Part shown: positions 23,371-32,051 of the stretch, in pieces
Numbering within the stretch: the stretch's first letter is position 1
How the letters are laid out: each line of letters opens with the position of its first letter
Assembly (NCBI GenBank): GCA_046156035.1
Contig: JBJXEW010000054.1
Coordinates: forward strand, 1 to 64,000
Reading direction: 5' to 3'
DNA: 64,000 nucleotides
DNA from: JAEUIX01 sp046156035
GTDB taxonomy: Bacteria; Planctomycetota; Phycisphaerae; Phycisphaerales; UBA1924
Made by a program: the position numbers and the translations under genes
The notes under the pieces: generated by a model
Database searches by the model: none
What the model was told of the DNA's origin: nothing
The model's input: the letters and a program-made list of their open reading frames with translations, nothing else

Positions 23371-24819
23371 TCACCGCCTCGCCGGTTCCATCAACTGCTC
23401 GGGGTTCTGGAGCAGTTCCACCAGTTTGGCGAGCATGAGCGCGGCGGAGGCACCGTCGACCACGCGGTGGTCGCACGCGAGGCTCAGCGGCAGCAGTTTG
23501 CCCACGCCGATCATGCCGCGCTGGACGACCACGCCTTCGCGGGCCCGTCCAACGGCGAGGATGCCCACCTCCGGGTAGTTGATGATCGGCGTGGCGAAGC
23601 GGCCTGCGTGGCTGCCCACGTTGCTGATGGTGAACGTGCCGCCGGTCAGGGCCTCGCGGCTGGCGGTGCGGTCTCGCGCGCTGTTGGCCACGAAGGCGAT
23701 GTGGCGGCTCAGTTCCAGCACGCCCAGTTTGTCGGCATCGCGGATCACGGGCACCATCAGGCCGTTGTCAGTGTCGGTGGCGATTCCCAGGTTCACGGTG
23801 CGGTGGCGCACGATCTCCTCGAACTTGTCGTCGGTGGTGGAGTTGAAGTCGCTGAACTCACCCGCCAGGCAGCGGCAGACCGCCGACGCGACGAAGGGAA
23901 GGAAACTCACCTTCTCGCCGCTGGCCGCGGCGAGTTTGCGGCGGAGTTGGTCGAGTGCCGTTACGTCGGCCTCGTCCATCACGGTGAAGTGGACGGTGTT
24001 GTTGAGGGATTCTTTGAGGCGGTTGGCGATGGTGCGGCGGATGCCGCGGATGGGCACACGGACCTCGGTTTCGCCGGGCGGCACTCGCGAGGGCGCGGCA
24101 CGCGGGGCCGGGGGCGGAACAGGGGGGGCGTGAGCCGCGGGGGCCAACGAACGCTGCCCGGCACCTGTGGCGGGGGTGGGAGCAGCAGCGGAAGACGGCG
24201 GATGAGACGTCCGCCCCACCGGAGCGGACCCACCCGAACCGGCGGTGCGCACGTCGGCTTCGAGCACGCGCCCGCCGATGCCGCTGCCGGAGATGGTGTC
24301 GATGTCGAGGCCCAGGTCTTTGGCGAGACGGCGCACGGCGGGTGTGGCCAGAGCCTTGCCCGGCGCGGCGGAGATGCCGCCGAGCGCACCGCCGACAGCG
24401 CCGACGACCGTGCCAGCGTCTTCGCGCTCCGCGGCGGCGGGGGTGGCGGGGGGAGGAGGAGTGGGCGAGTGCTTGCCGTTGGTGCCCGCGTGTGAAGCAG
24501 TTGCCGGACCCGTCGCTGACGCTTCGGGCTCGTTCGATGCGAGATCACTCGCACCCTCACCCTCGAAACTCACGAGGGCGTTGCCGACCTTCAGGATTTC
24601 GCCCTCCGCGCCGTGCAGGACCAAGATCGTGCCCGAGCGCGGGCTGGGGACCTCGACCAGGGCCTTGTCGGTCTCCATGTCGGCGAGGATGGTGTGCTCC
24701 TCAACGTATTGCCCGACCGACACGCGCCACTTGATGAGTTCGGCCTCGTGCACACCCTCGCCCAGGTCGGGCAGGATGAAGTCGTTGGGGTTGGAGACGG
24801 CTTTTTTGGCGTGCGACAT
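23371..24819 (-). CDS. pdhC: Dihydrolipoamide acetyltransferase (E2 of pyruvate dehydrogenase)
   Basis: 482 residues. Domain order is typical of E2: a lipoyl domain (residues 12-85) with the lipoylated Lys in ADMETDKALVEVPS, an Ala/Pro/Thr-rich linker, a peripheral-subunit-binding domain (ATPAVRRLAKDLGLDIDTIS, GSGIGGRVLEADV), a second flexible linker, and a catalytic core ending in CDHRVVDGASAALML, with the HxxxDG active-site His. It acetylates CoA in the pyruvate dehydrogenase complex; a branched-chain or acetoin complex is less likely given the E1-alpha sequence. It is the last gene of the minus-strand operon, 106 bp after the E1-beta stop, with a hairpin in between. E3 is not in the window. 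Confidence 0.93.
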   Translation of the reverse strand: MSHAKKAVSNPNDFILPDLGEGVHEAELIKWRVSVGQYVEEHTILADMETDKALVEVPSPRSGTILVLHGAEGEILKVGNALVSFEGEGASDLASNEPEASATGPATASHAGTNGKHSPTPPPPATPAAAEREDAGTVVGAVGGALGGISAAPGKALATPAVRRLAKDLGLDIDTISGSGIGGRVLEADVRTAGSGGSAPVGRTSHPPSSAAAPTPATGAGQRSLAPAAHAPPVPPPAPRAAPSRVPPGETEVRVPIRGIRRTIANRLKESLNNTVHFTVMDEADVTALDQLRRKLAAASGEKVSFLPFVASAVCRCLAGEFSDFNSTTDDKFEEIVRHRTVNLGIATDTDNGLMVPVIRDADKLGVLELSRHIAFVANSARDRTASREALTGGTFTISNVGSHAGRFATPIINYPEVGILAVGRAREGVVVQRGMIGVGKLLPLSLACDHRVVDGASAALMLAKLVELLQNPEQLMEPARR

Positions 24820-24847
24820 GAGGGGGTCCAAAGGGCCAAATCAGCAC

Positions 24848-24907
24848 ATGGCCAAATGGCCAAATCAGAAGCACCGGCCCCGCAATCCTATTTGGCCATT
24901 TGGTCAT
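24848..24907. repeat. Inverted repeat made of TTGGCCA heptamer/octamer units
   Basis: ATGGCCAAATGGCCAAAT (24848-24865) and ATTTGGCCATTTGGTCAT (24890-24907) form an 18-bp stem with one mismatch and a 24-nt loop. Further TTTGGTCATTTGCC words continue to about 24925. It lies between the E1-beta and E2 genes and could adjust E2 expression or stabilise mRNA ends. Confidence 0.65.
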
Positions 24908-24925
24908 TTGCCATTTGGTCATTTT

Positions 24926-25924
24926 TCAGTACGCCGCGACCTGCGTGACGGCCTCCGCAATCCGCTTCGCATCCGGCAGGTATTCCAGTTCCAGTTTCGC
25001 GTAGGGCATGATGCAGTCAAACCCGCAGACGCGCTGCACGGGGGCCTGCAGGTGCAGGAAGCACCGCTCCTGGATGATCGTGGTAATCTCGCTCGCCAGG
25101 CCGCAGGTTTTGGGGGCCTCCTGCACAATCACCGCGCGGCCGGTTTTCTCCACACTCGCCACGATCGTGTCGATGTCCAGCGGGCTGAGCGTGCGCAGGT
25201 CGATGAGTTCAACGGAGAGGTCCTCCGGGAGCGTGTCGAGCGCTTCGAGGCACTGGAAGACGTTGGCACCCCACGTGATGATCGTGCAGTCGGTGCCCTC
25301 GGTCACCACCTTGGCCTTGCCGATCTCGATGGTGTAGTCGCCCTCGGGCACCTGCTCGCGGTAGGAGCGGTAGACGCGCTTGGGCTCGAAGAAGATGACC
25401 GGGTCGGGGTCGCGGATGGCCGCGAGGAGCAGGCCCTTGGCATCGGTGGGCGTGCAAGGGCAGACCACCTTCAGGCCGGGCGTGTGGCAGTAGATCGCCT
25501 CGGGCGAGTCGGAGTGGAACTCGGGTGCGTGGATGCCGCCACCCCAAGGAATGCGGACCACGAGGGGCACGGTGATGCTGCCGCGCGTGCGGTTGCGGAA
25601 GCGGGCGGCGTGGTTGGTGAGTTGGTCGTAGGCCGGGCCCAGAAATCCCTCGAACTGGATTTCGGGGATGGGCCGCTGCCCGGCCATGGCCAGGCCCACG
25701 GCGGTGCCCATGATGCCGGATTCGGAGAGGGGCGTGTCGATGACGCGGTCCTTGCCGAAGCGTTTCTGGAGGCCGTCGGTCACGCGGAAGACGCCGCCGT
25801 TGAGGCCCACGTCTTCGCCGAGGCAGACGACGCGCTCGTCGCGCTCCATCTCCTGGGCGAGGGCTTCGTTGATGGCGTCTACAAGGGTGAGGCCGTCTTT
25901 GATTTGCTTTTCGGTGCGGGGCAT
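24926..25924 (-). CDS. pdhB: Pyruvate dehydrogenase E1 component, beta subunit
   Basis: 332 residues, the normal length of E1-beta. It provides the glutamate that activates thiamine diphosphate in the E1 heterotetramer. Recognisable segments: TLVDAINEALAQEMERDERV, VCLGEDVGLNGGVFRVTDGL, RVIDTPLSESGIMGTAVGLA, PEIQFEGFLGPAYDQL and the C-terminal transketolase fold with GANVFQCLEA and SVELIDLRTLSPLD. The start MPRTEKQIK (ATG 25924) is chosen over longer frames that lack a signal. It is separated from its E1-alpha partner by the 0.6-kb toxin-antitoxin-like pair. Confidence 0.95.
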   Translation of the reverse strand: MPRTEKQIKDGLTLVDAINEALAQEMERDERVVCLGEDVGLNGGVFRVTDGLQKRFGKDRVIDTPLSESGIMGTAVGLAMAGQRPIPEIQFEGFLGPAYDQLTNHAARFRNRTRGSITVPLVVRIPWGGGIHAPEFHSDSPEAIYCHTPGLKVVCPCTPTDAKGLLLAAIRDPDPVIFFEPKRVYRSYREQVPEGDYTIEIGKAKVVTEGTDCTIITWGANVFQCLEALDTLPEDLSVELIDLRTLSPLDIDTIVASVEKTGRAVIVQEAPKTCGLASEITTIIQERCFLHLQAPVQRVCGFDCIMPYAKLELEYLPDAKRIAEAVTQVAAY

Positions 25925-25965
25925 GAGTTGAGGTCCGTGGGTCGCCGGGACGATGAGTGCGTGGT

Positions 25966-26304
25966 TCAACCGGCCTTTCGGTGGGCCCGTGCGAGTGGCA
26001 GAGCGTTCGGGTGCGGAGCACGCCGCTCGACCCGAGCACCGATGCGGGTGAGGAGAGCCGCGATGGGACGCATTTCCTTGTCGGAAAGCAGCAGGAGTTC
26101 AACCCTGCGTTCGCGGCCCAGAGCACGGCGATTGGCGAACGCGGCCAGGTGCGCGTGCGGTGAGCCGGAGCCGCTGAGCAGGGCCACCAGGTCTTCGTCG
26201 AGGAGCACGCTCCAGGTTTTGCCAGCGAACATCTTGGCGTAGCGCCCGCGCTCCACCGGCCGCGCCAGCCGCAGCGATGCAGGTTTAGAACCGTTGGTCT
26301 TCAT
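25966..26304 (-). CDS. Probable partner (antitoxin candidate) of the BrnT-like toxin
   Basis: 112 residues, basic, overlapping the toxin gene end by 20 nt, so translation is coupled. The middle, WSVLLDEDLVALLSGSGSPH, has the length and hydrophobic pattern of a ribbon-helix-helix element (strand, short helix), and the C-terminal half is Arg-rich (RRALGRERRVELLLLSDKEM). BrnA antitoxins are ribbon-helix-helix proteins encoded directly after brnT, so position argues for antitoxin function; sequence similarity to BrnA itself is weak and I cannot confirm it. The start ATG at 26304 is inside the toxin reading frame. It could instead be an unrelated regulator. Confidence 0.5.
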   Translation of the reverse strand: MKTNGSKPASLRLARPVERGRYAKMFAGKTWSVLLDEDLVALLSGSGSPHAHLAAFANRRALGRERRVELLLLSDKEMRPIAALLTRIGARVERRAPHPNALPLARAHRKAG

Positions 26305-26584
26305 ATCGCGTTGCCTCCTTTCGCGTAGCGCGACGAGCGGTGATGATGCGAACCTTTGGCCCGACTCCCTCGGCCGTCACCACGAACAACACGCGCAGAC
26401 GGCGGGAGAGCCCGATGATACGGAACCGATCCTCCTCGCGGCTGTGGGCCGAGTCAAACTCGATGATCGCGTGCGGGTCGAGTGCTGCACCTGCGGCCTC
26501 GACAAAGTCCACTCCGTGCTTGCTGAGGTTGGCCCGAGCCTTGGACGCATCCCAGCGAAAACCACCGTGCTCGACATCAGCCAT
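26285..26584 (-). CDS. brnT: BrnT-family ribonuclease toxin
   Basis: 99 residues, the usual size. BrnT is a RelE-fold toxin that cleaves RNA and inhibits translation. Family hallmarks: FRWDASKARANLSKHGVDFV at the start, the AGAALDPHAIIEFDS turn, RFRIIGLSRRLRVLFVVTAE, and the end VRIITARRATRKEATRYEDQ. A good Shine-Dalgarno (GAGGTGA) precedes the ATG at 26584. It begins 11 bp after the E1-alpha stop codon and ends before E1-beta, so it is probably carried on the pyruvate dehydrogenase mRNA unless it has its own promoter. Confidence 0.88.
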   Translation of the reverse strand: MADVEHGGFRWDASKARANLSKHGVDFVEAAGAALDPHAIIEFDSAHSREEDRFRIIGLSRRLRVLFVVTAEGVGPKVRIITARRATRKEATRYEDQRF

Positions 26585-26595
26585 GGCGGATCACC

Positions 26596-27720
26596 TCACG
26601 CGTGCTGCGCCTCGGCCTTCAGTCCCGCCTGGCTCGGGTCCTGGCCGAGCGAGTGCGTCCGCATCGTCTCCTTCTGCTTGCGCAGTTCCGGGGGCATCGT
26701 CGCGTACATCGAATCGAACATCTCGGCCGTGGCCGGGGCGGGGATGGTTTCACACTCCTTCACGATGGCCGACACCCACGCCTTGGCCCGGTCCTCCACC
26801 ACCTTCTGCTTCGCGTCGTCCCACAGGGCCTTGGCCTCCAGGTACTTGCGCAAGCGGATGAGCGGGTCTTTGCTCACCCAACTCTCCAGTTCGGCCGTGT
26901 CGCGGTAACGGCGTGCGTCGTCCGCCGTGGTGTGATCTCCCAGCCGGTACGTGATCGCCTCGATCAGCGTGACGCCGTGGCCAGCGCGGGCACGCTCGCG
27001 GGCATCGAGCGTCGCCTTGTACACGGCAAACAAATCGTTGCCGTCCACCTGCACGCAGTGCGCACCGTACGCAAGGCCCTTCTGGGCCACCGTCTCGCTG
27101 TTCATCTGCTGATCGCGCGGCACACTGATCGCCCACTGGTTGTTCTGGCAGAAGAAGAGCGCCGGCACGTTGAACGTCGTGGCGAAGTTCATCGCCTCGT
27201 GAAAGTCGCCCTCGCTGGTCGCCCCGTCTCCGAAGTACGTGCACACGACGCGATCCTCTTTCCGCATCTTGAAGGCCCAGGCCATGCCGGTGGCGTGCAG
27301 CATCTGTGTGCCGATGGGGATGGCGATGGGGGTCACGTTCACGCCGGGCGGGATGATGTTGCCGCGTTCGTCGCCCATCCAGTGCAGGTAGATGGACTGC
27401 GGCGGCAGGCCGTGAAGAAACAGCGCCGCGTTCTCGCGGTAGCAGGGCACAAGCCAGTCGGTGCCCTTGCGCAGGGCAAAGCCCGAGCCCATGGCCGCGG
27501 CTTCCTGCCCCTTGTTCTGCGGGTAGGTGTACATGCGGCCGGAGCGTTGGAGCGTGAAGGCCATCTCGTCCAAGCGGCGGAACTCGGTCATCTTCTCGTA
27601 GAGAAAGACCACCTGCTCGTCGGTGAGCAGGTCCTTGCCGAGTTTCTCGTCGAGCACGCCGTCTTCATCAAGGAGGGAGAGGTGCTCGATCTTGGCGGTG
27701 TAGGCGGTGCGGATGGGCAT
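26596..27720 (-). CDS. pdhA: Pyruvate dehydrogenase E1 component, alpha subunit
   Basis: 374 residues. The thiamine diphosphate motif is complete: YFGDGATSEGDFHEAMNFAT followed by ALFFCQNNQWAISVP. Other E1-alpha signatures are QNKGQEAAAMGSGFAL, DWLVPCYRENAALFLHGLP, and the phosphorylation-loop region YRLGDHTTADDARRYRD. The N-terminal region (SLLDEDGVLDEKLGKDLLTD, then FRRLDEMAFTLQRSGRMYTY) resembles Gram-positive-type PdhA rather than the large homodimeric AceE. It is the first gene of the operon pdhA, brnT, partner, pdhB, E2. A branched-chain 2-oxo acid substrate cannot be fully excluded. Confidence 0.94.
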   Translation of the reverse strand: MPIRTAYTAKIEHLSLLDEDGVLDEKLGKDLLTDEQVVFLYEKMTEFRRLDEMAFTLQRSGRMYTYPQNKGQEAAAMGSGFALRKGTDWLVPCYRENAALFLHGLPPQSIYLHWMGDERGNIIPPGVNVTPIAIPIGTQMLHATGMAWAFKMRKEDRVVCTYFGDGATSEGDFHEAMNFATTFNVPALFFCQNNQWAISVPRDQQMNSETVAQKGLAYGAHCVQVDGNDLFAVYKATLDARERARAGHGVTLIEAITYRLGDHTTADDARRYRDTAELESWVSKDPLIRLRKYLEAKALWDDAKQKVVEDRAKAWVSAIVKECETIPAPATAEMFDSMYATMPPELRKQKETMRTHSLGQDPSQAGLKAEAQHA

Positions 27721-27789
27721 CCGAAGGGCTCCAAATCACTCGTCGCGAGAACGATCGGTGATCGTAGTCGCGGCCGAAGCGGGCCGGGC

Positions 27790-28884
27790 TCATTTGGGAC
27801 CGGTGCGTTCTGGTAGCGGCTCGCGTAGGTAGCGGCTCATGTCCGGAGAGTAACTCTGGTCAAACGCGGGGCCGTCGTAGGTGAGCGTGAACTCGCGTTC
27901 CCACGCCACGGGAGCATCCCGCCCCCCGGGTGCCCAGATATCGAAGATATGGCCACAGCAGTAGAACAGCGTGAGTTTCACGGTCCACGTCTTTGCACCG
28001 CCCGGCCAGCGCCACAGCACCAAACTATCGAGTGGGCGACCAGGCTCAGGTGCTTCGCCACCGATGAAGCTCCCACCATGCCCTGTGTCGTGCCCGCGGG
28101 TGATGCCACTCAGCGCCAGAGAGCAACCGTTGCGGCGAGGAATGTCGACTGGTTCGGCTTCTTCCAGCGAGTAAACGGGCACGAGTCGCGGGCGACGTGG
28201 ACCGGGCGAAGGGTCGGTTGTCAGTTCCAGCCTGAGCGTCTTGGGCAACCACAGCCGCTGAAATCGGGGTGGCTGGGCCAGGACCTCGAAGGCCATGGCC
28301 GGGCTGGCGGTGGTGCCCGTCCATGTGGCTGCCACCTCCGGCGGCATCGGCTCTTGCCAGGCTGAGCGGTGGGCGATGAAACGCACTTGTGCCTGATAAC
28401 GCCCTGGTGGCAGTTCGCCCGCGCGGGCAGCCGGCGCGAACGTGTGCCGCGTGCGAGGAAGGGGCTCGTTCAATGAGCAAAAGTCGCCCTTGCCGACGAG
28501 GCGGTTTCCCCAGTCATCTGTCCTGATCACGATCTCGTCGCCGGCTGGCAACGGACGCAGCAGCAACTCGATTCGATTGAGGGGAGGCGTGAGTGCCAAG
28601 TAAGCGTGGCCCGGGAGCAGACGATCCTTGCTCGCGCGGAACTCAATGAGGAGAGGAATCCGCAGCCCCGCCTCCACTGCCGGAGGCAGCCACGCCTGCA
28701 ACGCGATTCCATCCACGTCATCGCTCCATCCGCTGGACAGGGTCGGGGGCGGGCCGGAGATGCCGGGCGACTCGACGTAGGGTGGCGGCTCCAGTGGAAT
28801 TGGTGCCTCGTTCCAGTAAGGCGGTGGTCCCGCAAGACCCTCAACGGCCAGCGCGGCCAGCGACATCAGGGCGAAATCAAGCAT
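27790..28884 (-). CDS. Secreted protein of unknown function
   Basis: 364 residues. It begins with a short hydrophobic stretch (MLDFALMSLAALAVEGLAGP) that could be a signal peptide. The rest is Pro-rich and apparently all-beta; recognisable turns include PGRYQAQVRFIAHRSAWQEP and WTVKLTLFYCCGHIFDIWAP, with a CC pair. The pattern of bounded beta-sandwich segments recalls domains that carry a gain/limit calculation in planctomycete periplasmic proteins, but no family can be named. GGGAG lies about 8 nt before the ATG. Its neighbours on the same strand are metabolic, so context gives no role. Confidence 0.6.
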   Translation of the reverse strand: MLDFALMSLAALAVEGLAGPPPYWNEAPIPLEPPPYVESPGISGPPPTLSSGWSDDVDGIALQAWLPPAVEAGLRIPLLIEFRASKDRLLPGHAYLALTPPLNRIELLLRPLPAGDEIVIRTDDWGNRLVGKGDFCSLNEPLPRTRHTFAPAARAGELPPGRYQAQVRFIAHRSAWQEPMPPEVAATWTGTTASPAMAFEVLAQPPRFQRLWLPKTLRLELTTDPSPGPRRPRLVPVYSLEEAEPVDIPRRNGCSLALSGITRGHDTGHGGSFIGGEAPEPGRPLDSLVLWRWPGGAKTWTVKLTLFYCCGHIFDIWAPGGRDAPVAWEREFTLTYDGPAFDQSYSPDMSRYLREPLPERTGPK

Positions 28885-28955
28885 GGTGCGCTCCCGGACA
28901 AGGTGGGGTGGAGTTCATGCATGGAGCCTCAACGCGAACGCCGCGCCTGCCCCCG

Positions 28956-30962
28956 CTACACCTGCGCCGCCTGCTCGGTGGGGCTGGGCTTGGGCTGGTG
29001 CGGCAGGTTGGCCCACTTCTCGCCGGGGAAGGGCTTGATGCCCTCCTGCCGCGGCGTGCGGCCGGTGCCGCGGGCGTTGGGGCTGCGCTCGGAGATCACA
29101 AAGTCGCTGTTGGGGAGCGTGGCGCTGTGGGCCATCGCCGCGTCTGCCGCGGCGAGCATGGTGTCGTCGGCGTGCACGTACATGGAGCGGAAAGTGTGCT
29201 CGATCTCGCGCTCGGCCAGGTCAAAGAAGTGCAGTGCCGCGGTCTTGTCGCGTGTGAAGGCGGTGTCGGTGCCGTTGCCGGTGTGCGTGCGCAGGTCCAG
29301 GTCGAGGCGGGCGAGCGTGCAGAGTGCCGCGTGCAGGAGGATGGCCACATCGGCCACGCGGGCCTGCACGGCCTGGCGCTTGAGGATGTCCTCCTGATAG
29401 CGGTAGGACATCATCTTGAACTGGAAGGTGAGTTCGGTGACCTTCTGACCCAGGCGCTGAGCGATCGGGGCCAACTCGGGGACCACCTTATCGATCTGGG
29501 GCGTACGCCTGCGGATGCCCAGGAACACCTCCAGCCCGAGCGGGATCGCGCGCTTCATGATCTCGGGGCGCAGGCCGTTCTTGACGGCCTTGGCGACGAA
29601 CGCGCCAAGCGGCTCGCCCTTCTCCTTCATCAGAGCCTGCTTGATGCCCAGCATCATCTCGGCGAGTTGCTTGCCGCCGTAGCCGAAGACGTAACTCTGC
29701 ATCACCTCGTTGGCGCCCTCGACGATGAGGTTGATGCGCGAGTCGCGGAAGATGCGCTCCACCTCGTTCTCGGTCATGTTCGATTCGCCGCCCATCACCT
29801 GCAGCGCATCGTTCACGGTCCGCCACCCCCACTCGGAGCAGAAGACCTTGCAGATCGCCGTTTCCACCTGGATGTCATCATCGTGGCGATCCAGCATACC
29901 GGTGGTCATGTAGAGCACGGCGTCCATCGCGTAGGTGTACGCGGCCATGCGGGCCAGGCGCTGCCGCACCAGTTCCTTCTCGGCCAAGGGGGCCTGGAAC
30001 TGATATCGCGTCATGGTCCACTTGGTGGCCTGGTCCATCGCCTTGCGGGCGCCGCCCAGCATCCCTGCGCTGAGCGTGCAACGCCCGTAGTTGAGGCACG
30101 AGAGGGCCATCTGCAGGCCGCGGCCTTCCTGCCCGAGCAGGTGGCTCTTGTGCACGCGCACGCCGTGGAAGCGGATGCGGGCCTGCCACGTGCCGCGGAT
30201 GGACATTTTGCTGCGGTTCTTGGAGAAGATCTCGACGCCCTCCATCCACGGGTGCATGACGAGGGCGGAGATTTTCCCCTTCCCGTCGGCCCGCTTCTCG
30301 CGGCACATGACGGTGAAGAGGCCGGAGATCGCGCCGCTGGTGGCCCACTTCTTCTCGCCGTGCACGACGTAGTAGTCGCCGTCCTTCTCGAAGGTGGTCT
30401 CCTGCCCGCCCGCATCGCAGCCGACGTTGGGCTCGCTCAGGCAGAACGCGCTGACCCAGTCTTTGGCGAGGTGCGGCAGCCACTTCTTGCGCTGGTCCGG
30501 GTTGCCGAAGAGCATGACGGCCTTGCACCCGATGGACTGGTGGGCCGAGACGAGCACGGCGGTGGAGCCGCAGTTGTGGCCGATGCGCTCCAGCACGCGG
30601 TTGTAACTGGTGATGCCCATGCCCAGGCCGCCGAACTCTTTGGGGATGGTCATGCCGAGCACGCCCAGGTCAAAGAGTTTCTGGATCACCCACTGCGGAA
30701 TCTCCTGGTCCTGATCGATCTGGATGGAGGGGTGCTCCTTCTCCAGGTATTCATCGAGCCGCGCCAGCAACTGGTCGCACTCGGCCTGCTCGCGGGCATC
30801 CTGCTGAGGATACGGAAAGTAGAACTCCTCCTTGATGTTGCCCCAAAAGAGGTTCTTCACGGGGCCCATCTTGGCGGGCTCTGCGCCCAGCCACTCCTCC
30901 GCCTCGGCGATGAGTTTGCGGTCGGCATCGGAGATGCCCTTCATGTTCTTGAGGTCGGCCAT
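28956..30962 (-). CDS. Acyl-CoA dehydrogenase (long form, VLCAD/ACAD9-like)
   Basis: 668 residues, about 280 longer than short-chain enzymes. It oxidises acyl-CoA to trans-2-enoyl-CoA using FAD. Visible: VLGMTIPKEFGGLGMGITSY, GSTAVLVSAHQSIGCKAV, AFCLSEPNVGCDAGGQETTF (FAD/substrate loop), EKKWATSGAIS, and VNDALQVMGGESNMTENEVE; the catalytic Glu is probably in NLIVEGANEVMQSYV. The C-terminal 200 residues form an extra helical region like that of VLCAD and ACAD9, which act on long chains at membranes. The N-terminal ~60 residues are also extra. With the crotonase gene at 32052 it could contribute to beta-oxidation. Confidence 0.9.
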   Translation of the reverse strand: MADLKNMKGISDADRKLIAEAEEWLGAEPAKMGPVKNLFWGNIKEEFYFPYPQQDAREQAECDQLLARLDEYLEKEHPSIQIDQDQEIPQWVIQKLFDLGVLGMTIPKEFGGLGMGITSYNRVLERIGHNCGSTAVLVSAHQSIGCKAVMLFGNPDQRKKWLPHLAKDWVSAFCLSEPNVGCDAGGQETTFEKDGDYYVVHGEKKWATSGAISGLFTVMCREKRADGKGKISALVMHPWMEGVEIFSKNRSKMSIRGTWQARIRFHGVRVHKSHLLGQEGRGLQMALSCLNYGRCTLSAGMLGGARKAMDQATKWTMTRYQFQAPLAEKELVRQRLARMAAYTYAMDAVLYMTTGMLDRHDDDIQVETAICKVFCSEWGWRTVNDALQVMGGESNMTENEVERIFRDSRINLIVEGANEVMQSYVFGYGGKQLAEMMLGIKQALMKEKGEPLGAFVAKAVKNGLRPEIMKRAIPLGLEVFLGIRRRTPQIDKVVPELAPIAQRLGQKVTELTFQFKMMSYRYQEDILKRQAVQARVADVAILLHAALCTLARLDLDLRTHTGNGTDTAFTRDKTAALHFFDLAEREIEHTFRSMYVHADDTMLAAADAAMAHSATLPNSDFVISERSPNARGTGRTPRQEGIKPFPGEKWANLPHQPKPSPTEQAAQV

Positions 30963-31122
30963 GGGGGAGTGTCCGGGAGAGTGGAGCGGGTGAGAAAGCA
31001 GGGCAGGACCGGCGTGTCATGCTATGGCGAAACGGTGCGCTGTTTCTCGCCAGCGAAGCACGGGCGCGAGCGGGATTCAGCCCAGTTTCACGCGCGCCGC
31101 TGCGGGGGCCCGGGCGGGCCGC

Positions 31123-32016
31123 TTATGGGGCCAGCGCCCGCTCCGGATTGGCATAGACGGTGGGTTTGCCCCCGGTGTTCTCGGCCCGAACCTGCGCGGG
31201 CACGTTGCTGCCGCCCAAGGCCCGCGGAAACTCTTTGCCGCCCAGCGTCGCCACGTGCCCGTCAACGAACGAGGCGTTGGCCGCGCCCCCAGCGCCTCCT
31301 GGCTTGCCGCCGTGCCTGTAGCCGATGCGGCTGTTGGTCATGCCGACCTGGTTGTCGCGCTGTCGGCCGGCGTACACGCCGTCGGCCACGGTGATGAGTT
31401 GCGAAGGGCGCTCGAACGCGGTGAGTTTCGTGAGTTGCATGAACGGGCCGGCGGGCGGGCCGTAGCCCACGCTGGAGGTGTAGAACGTGCTCGGCACGAA
31501 GGCGATCGCGGCACCGATGGGGTTGTCCGCGTTGATCCAGTACGAAACGCGGATGATGCGGTCGAAGCCGCGGCTCTCGATCGTCTGCGACACATTGGAC
31601 AGGCCCGTGCGGGCGAAGGGCCAGTCGAGCCACCCCTTGGGGTTGTTGGGGTCGGTGCCAGTCTGCCCGGTGGCCACACCGGCCACGTCGAGCGTCTCAT
31701 TGCAATAAAACGGGTTGCTGAACTTCGACTGGGTGCCCGACATGTATCCGTCGCGGTCGAGGATCGGGGCCCAGCCGTCGAGGGGCACAGCGGCCCCGCC
31801 GTCGGTGCCGGTCATGTTGTACGAGGGGATGACAGCCTCGCGGTGGTCGCCGCTGTAGAGCGTGAAGCCCTGCCCGATGCCGCGCAGATTGGCCTGGCAG
31901 GCCACGGCCTTGGATGATCGGCGTGCGTTGCCCAGGGCCGGCAGCAGCACGCCCGCGAGCACGCCGATGATGGCGATGACCACGAGCAACTCGATCAGCG
32001 TGAACGCTCTACGCAT
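31123..32016 (-). CDS. Type II/IV pseudopilin-like protein with H-x9-DG ending
   Basis: 297 residues. The N-terminus MRRAFTLIELLVVIAIIGVL is a class III signal (cleavage after the first Ala, Phe1, Glu5) followed by the long hydrophobic helix, so a prepilin peptidase should process it. The C-terminal region has RHGGKPGGAGGAANASFVDG, the H-x9-DG motif of prepilin-type processing-associated proteins that are expanded in planctomycetes. The middle is beta-rich with paired Cys (VACQANLRG, NPFYCNET). It may be a minor pilin or a secreted structural protein; no secretion-system genes are adjacent. TACCAT lies 6 nt upstream of the ATG (32023-32028). Confidence 0.85.
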   Translation of the reverse strand: MRRAFTLIELLVVIAIIGVLAGVLLPALGNARRSSKAVACQANLRGIGQGFTLYSGDHREAVIPSYNMTGTDGGAAVPLDGWAPILDRDGYMSGTQSKFSNPFYCNETLDVAGVATGQTGTDPNNPKGWLDWPFARTGLSNVSQTIESRGFDRIIRVSYWINADNPIGAAIAFVPSTFYTSSVGYGPPAGPFMQLTKLTAFERPSQLITVADGVYAGRQRDNQVGMTNSRIGYRHGGKPGGAGGAANASFVDGHVATLGGKEFPRALGGSNVPAQVRAENTGGKPTVYANPERALAP

Positions 32017-32022
32017 CGCTCG

Positions 32023-32028
32023 ATGGTA
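32023..32028 (-). promoter_or_regulatory. Putative -10 element TACCAT of the pseudopilin gene
   Basis: Minus-strand TACCAT, then 6 nt, then the ATG at 32016. Confidence 0.35.
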
Positions 32029-32051
32029 CCGAGTGTGCCGCGGTGGCGCTG

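Noticed and set aside
24245..26242. 665-residue open frame opposite E2 and E1-beta
   Set aside because: Antisense shadow of two genes with complete catalytic motifs.
28782..31394. 870-residue open frame opposite the acyl-CoA dehydrogenase
   Set aside because: The minus-strand gene has complete family motifs; this frame has none.
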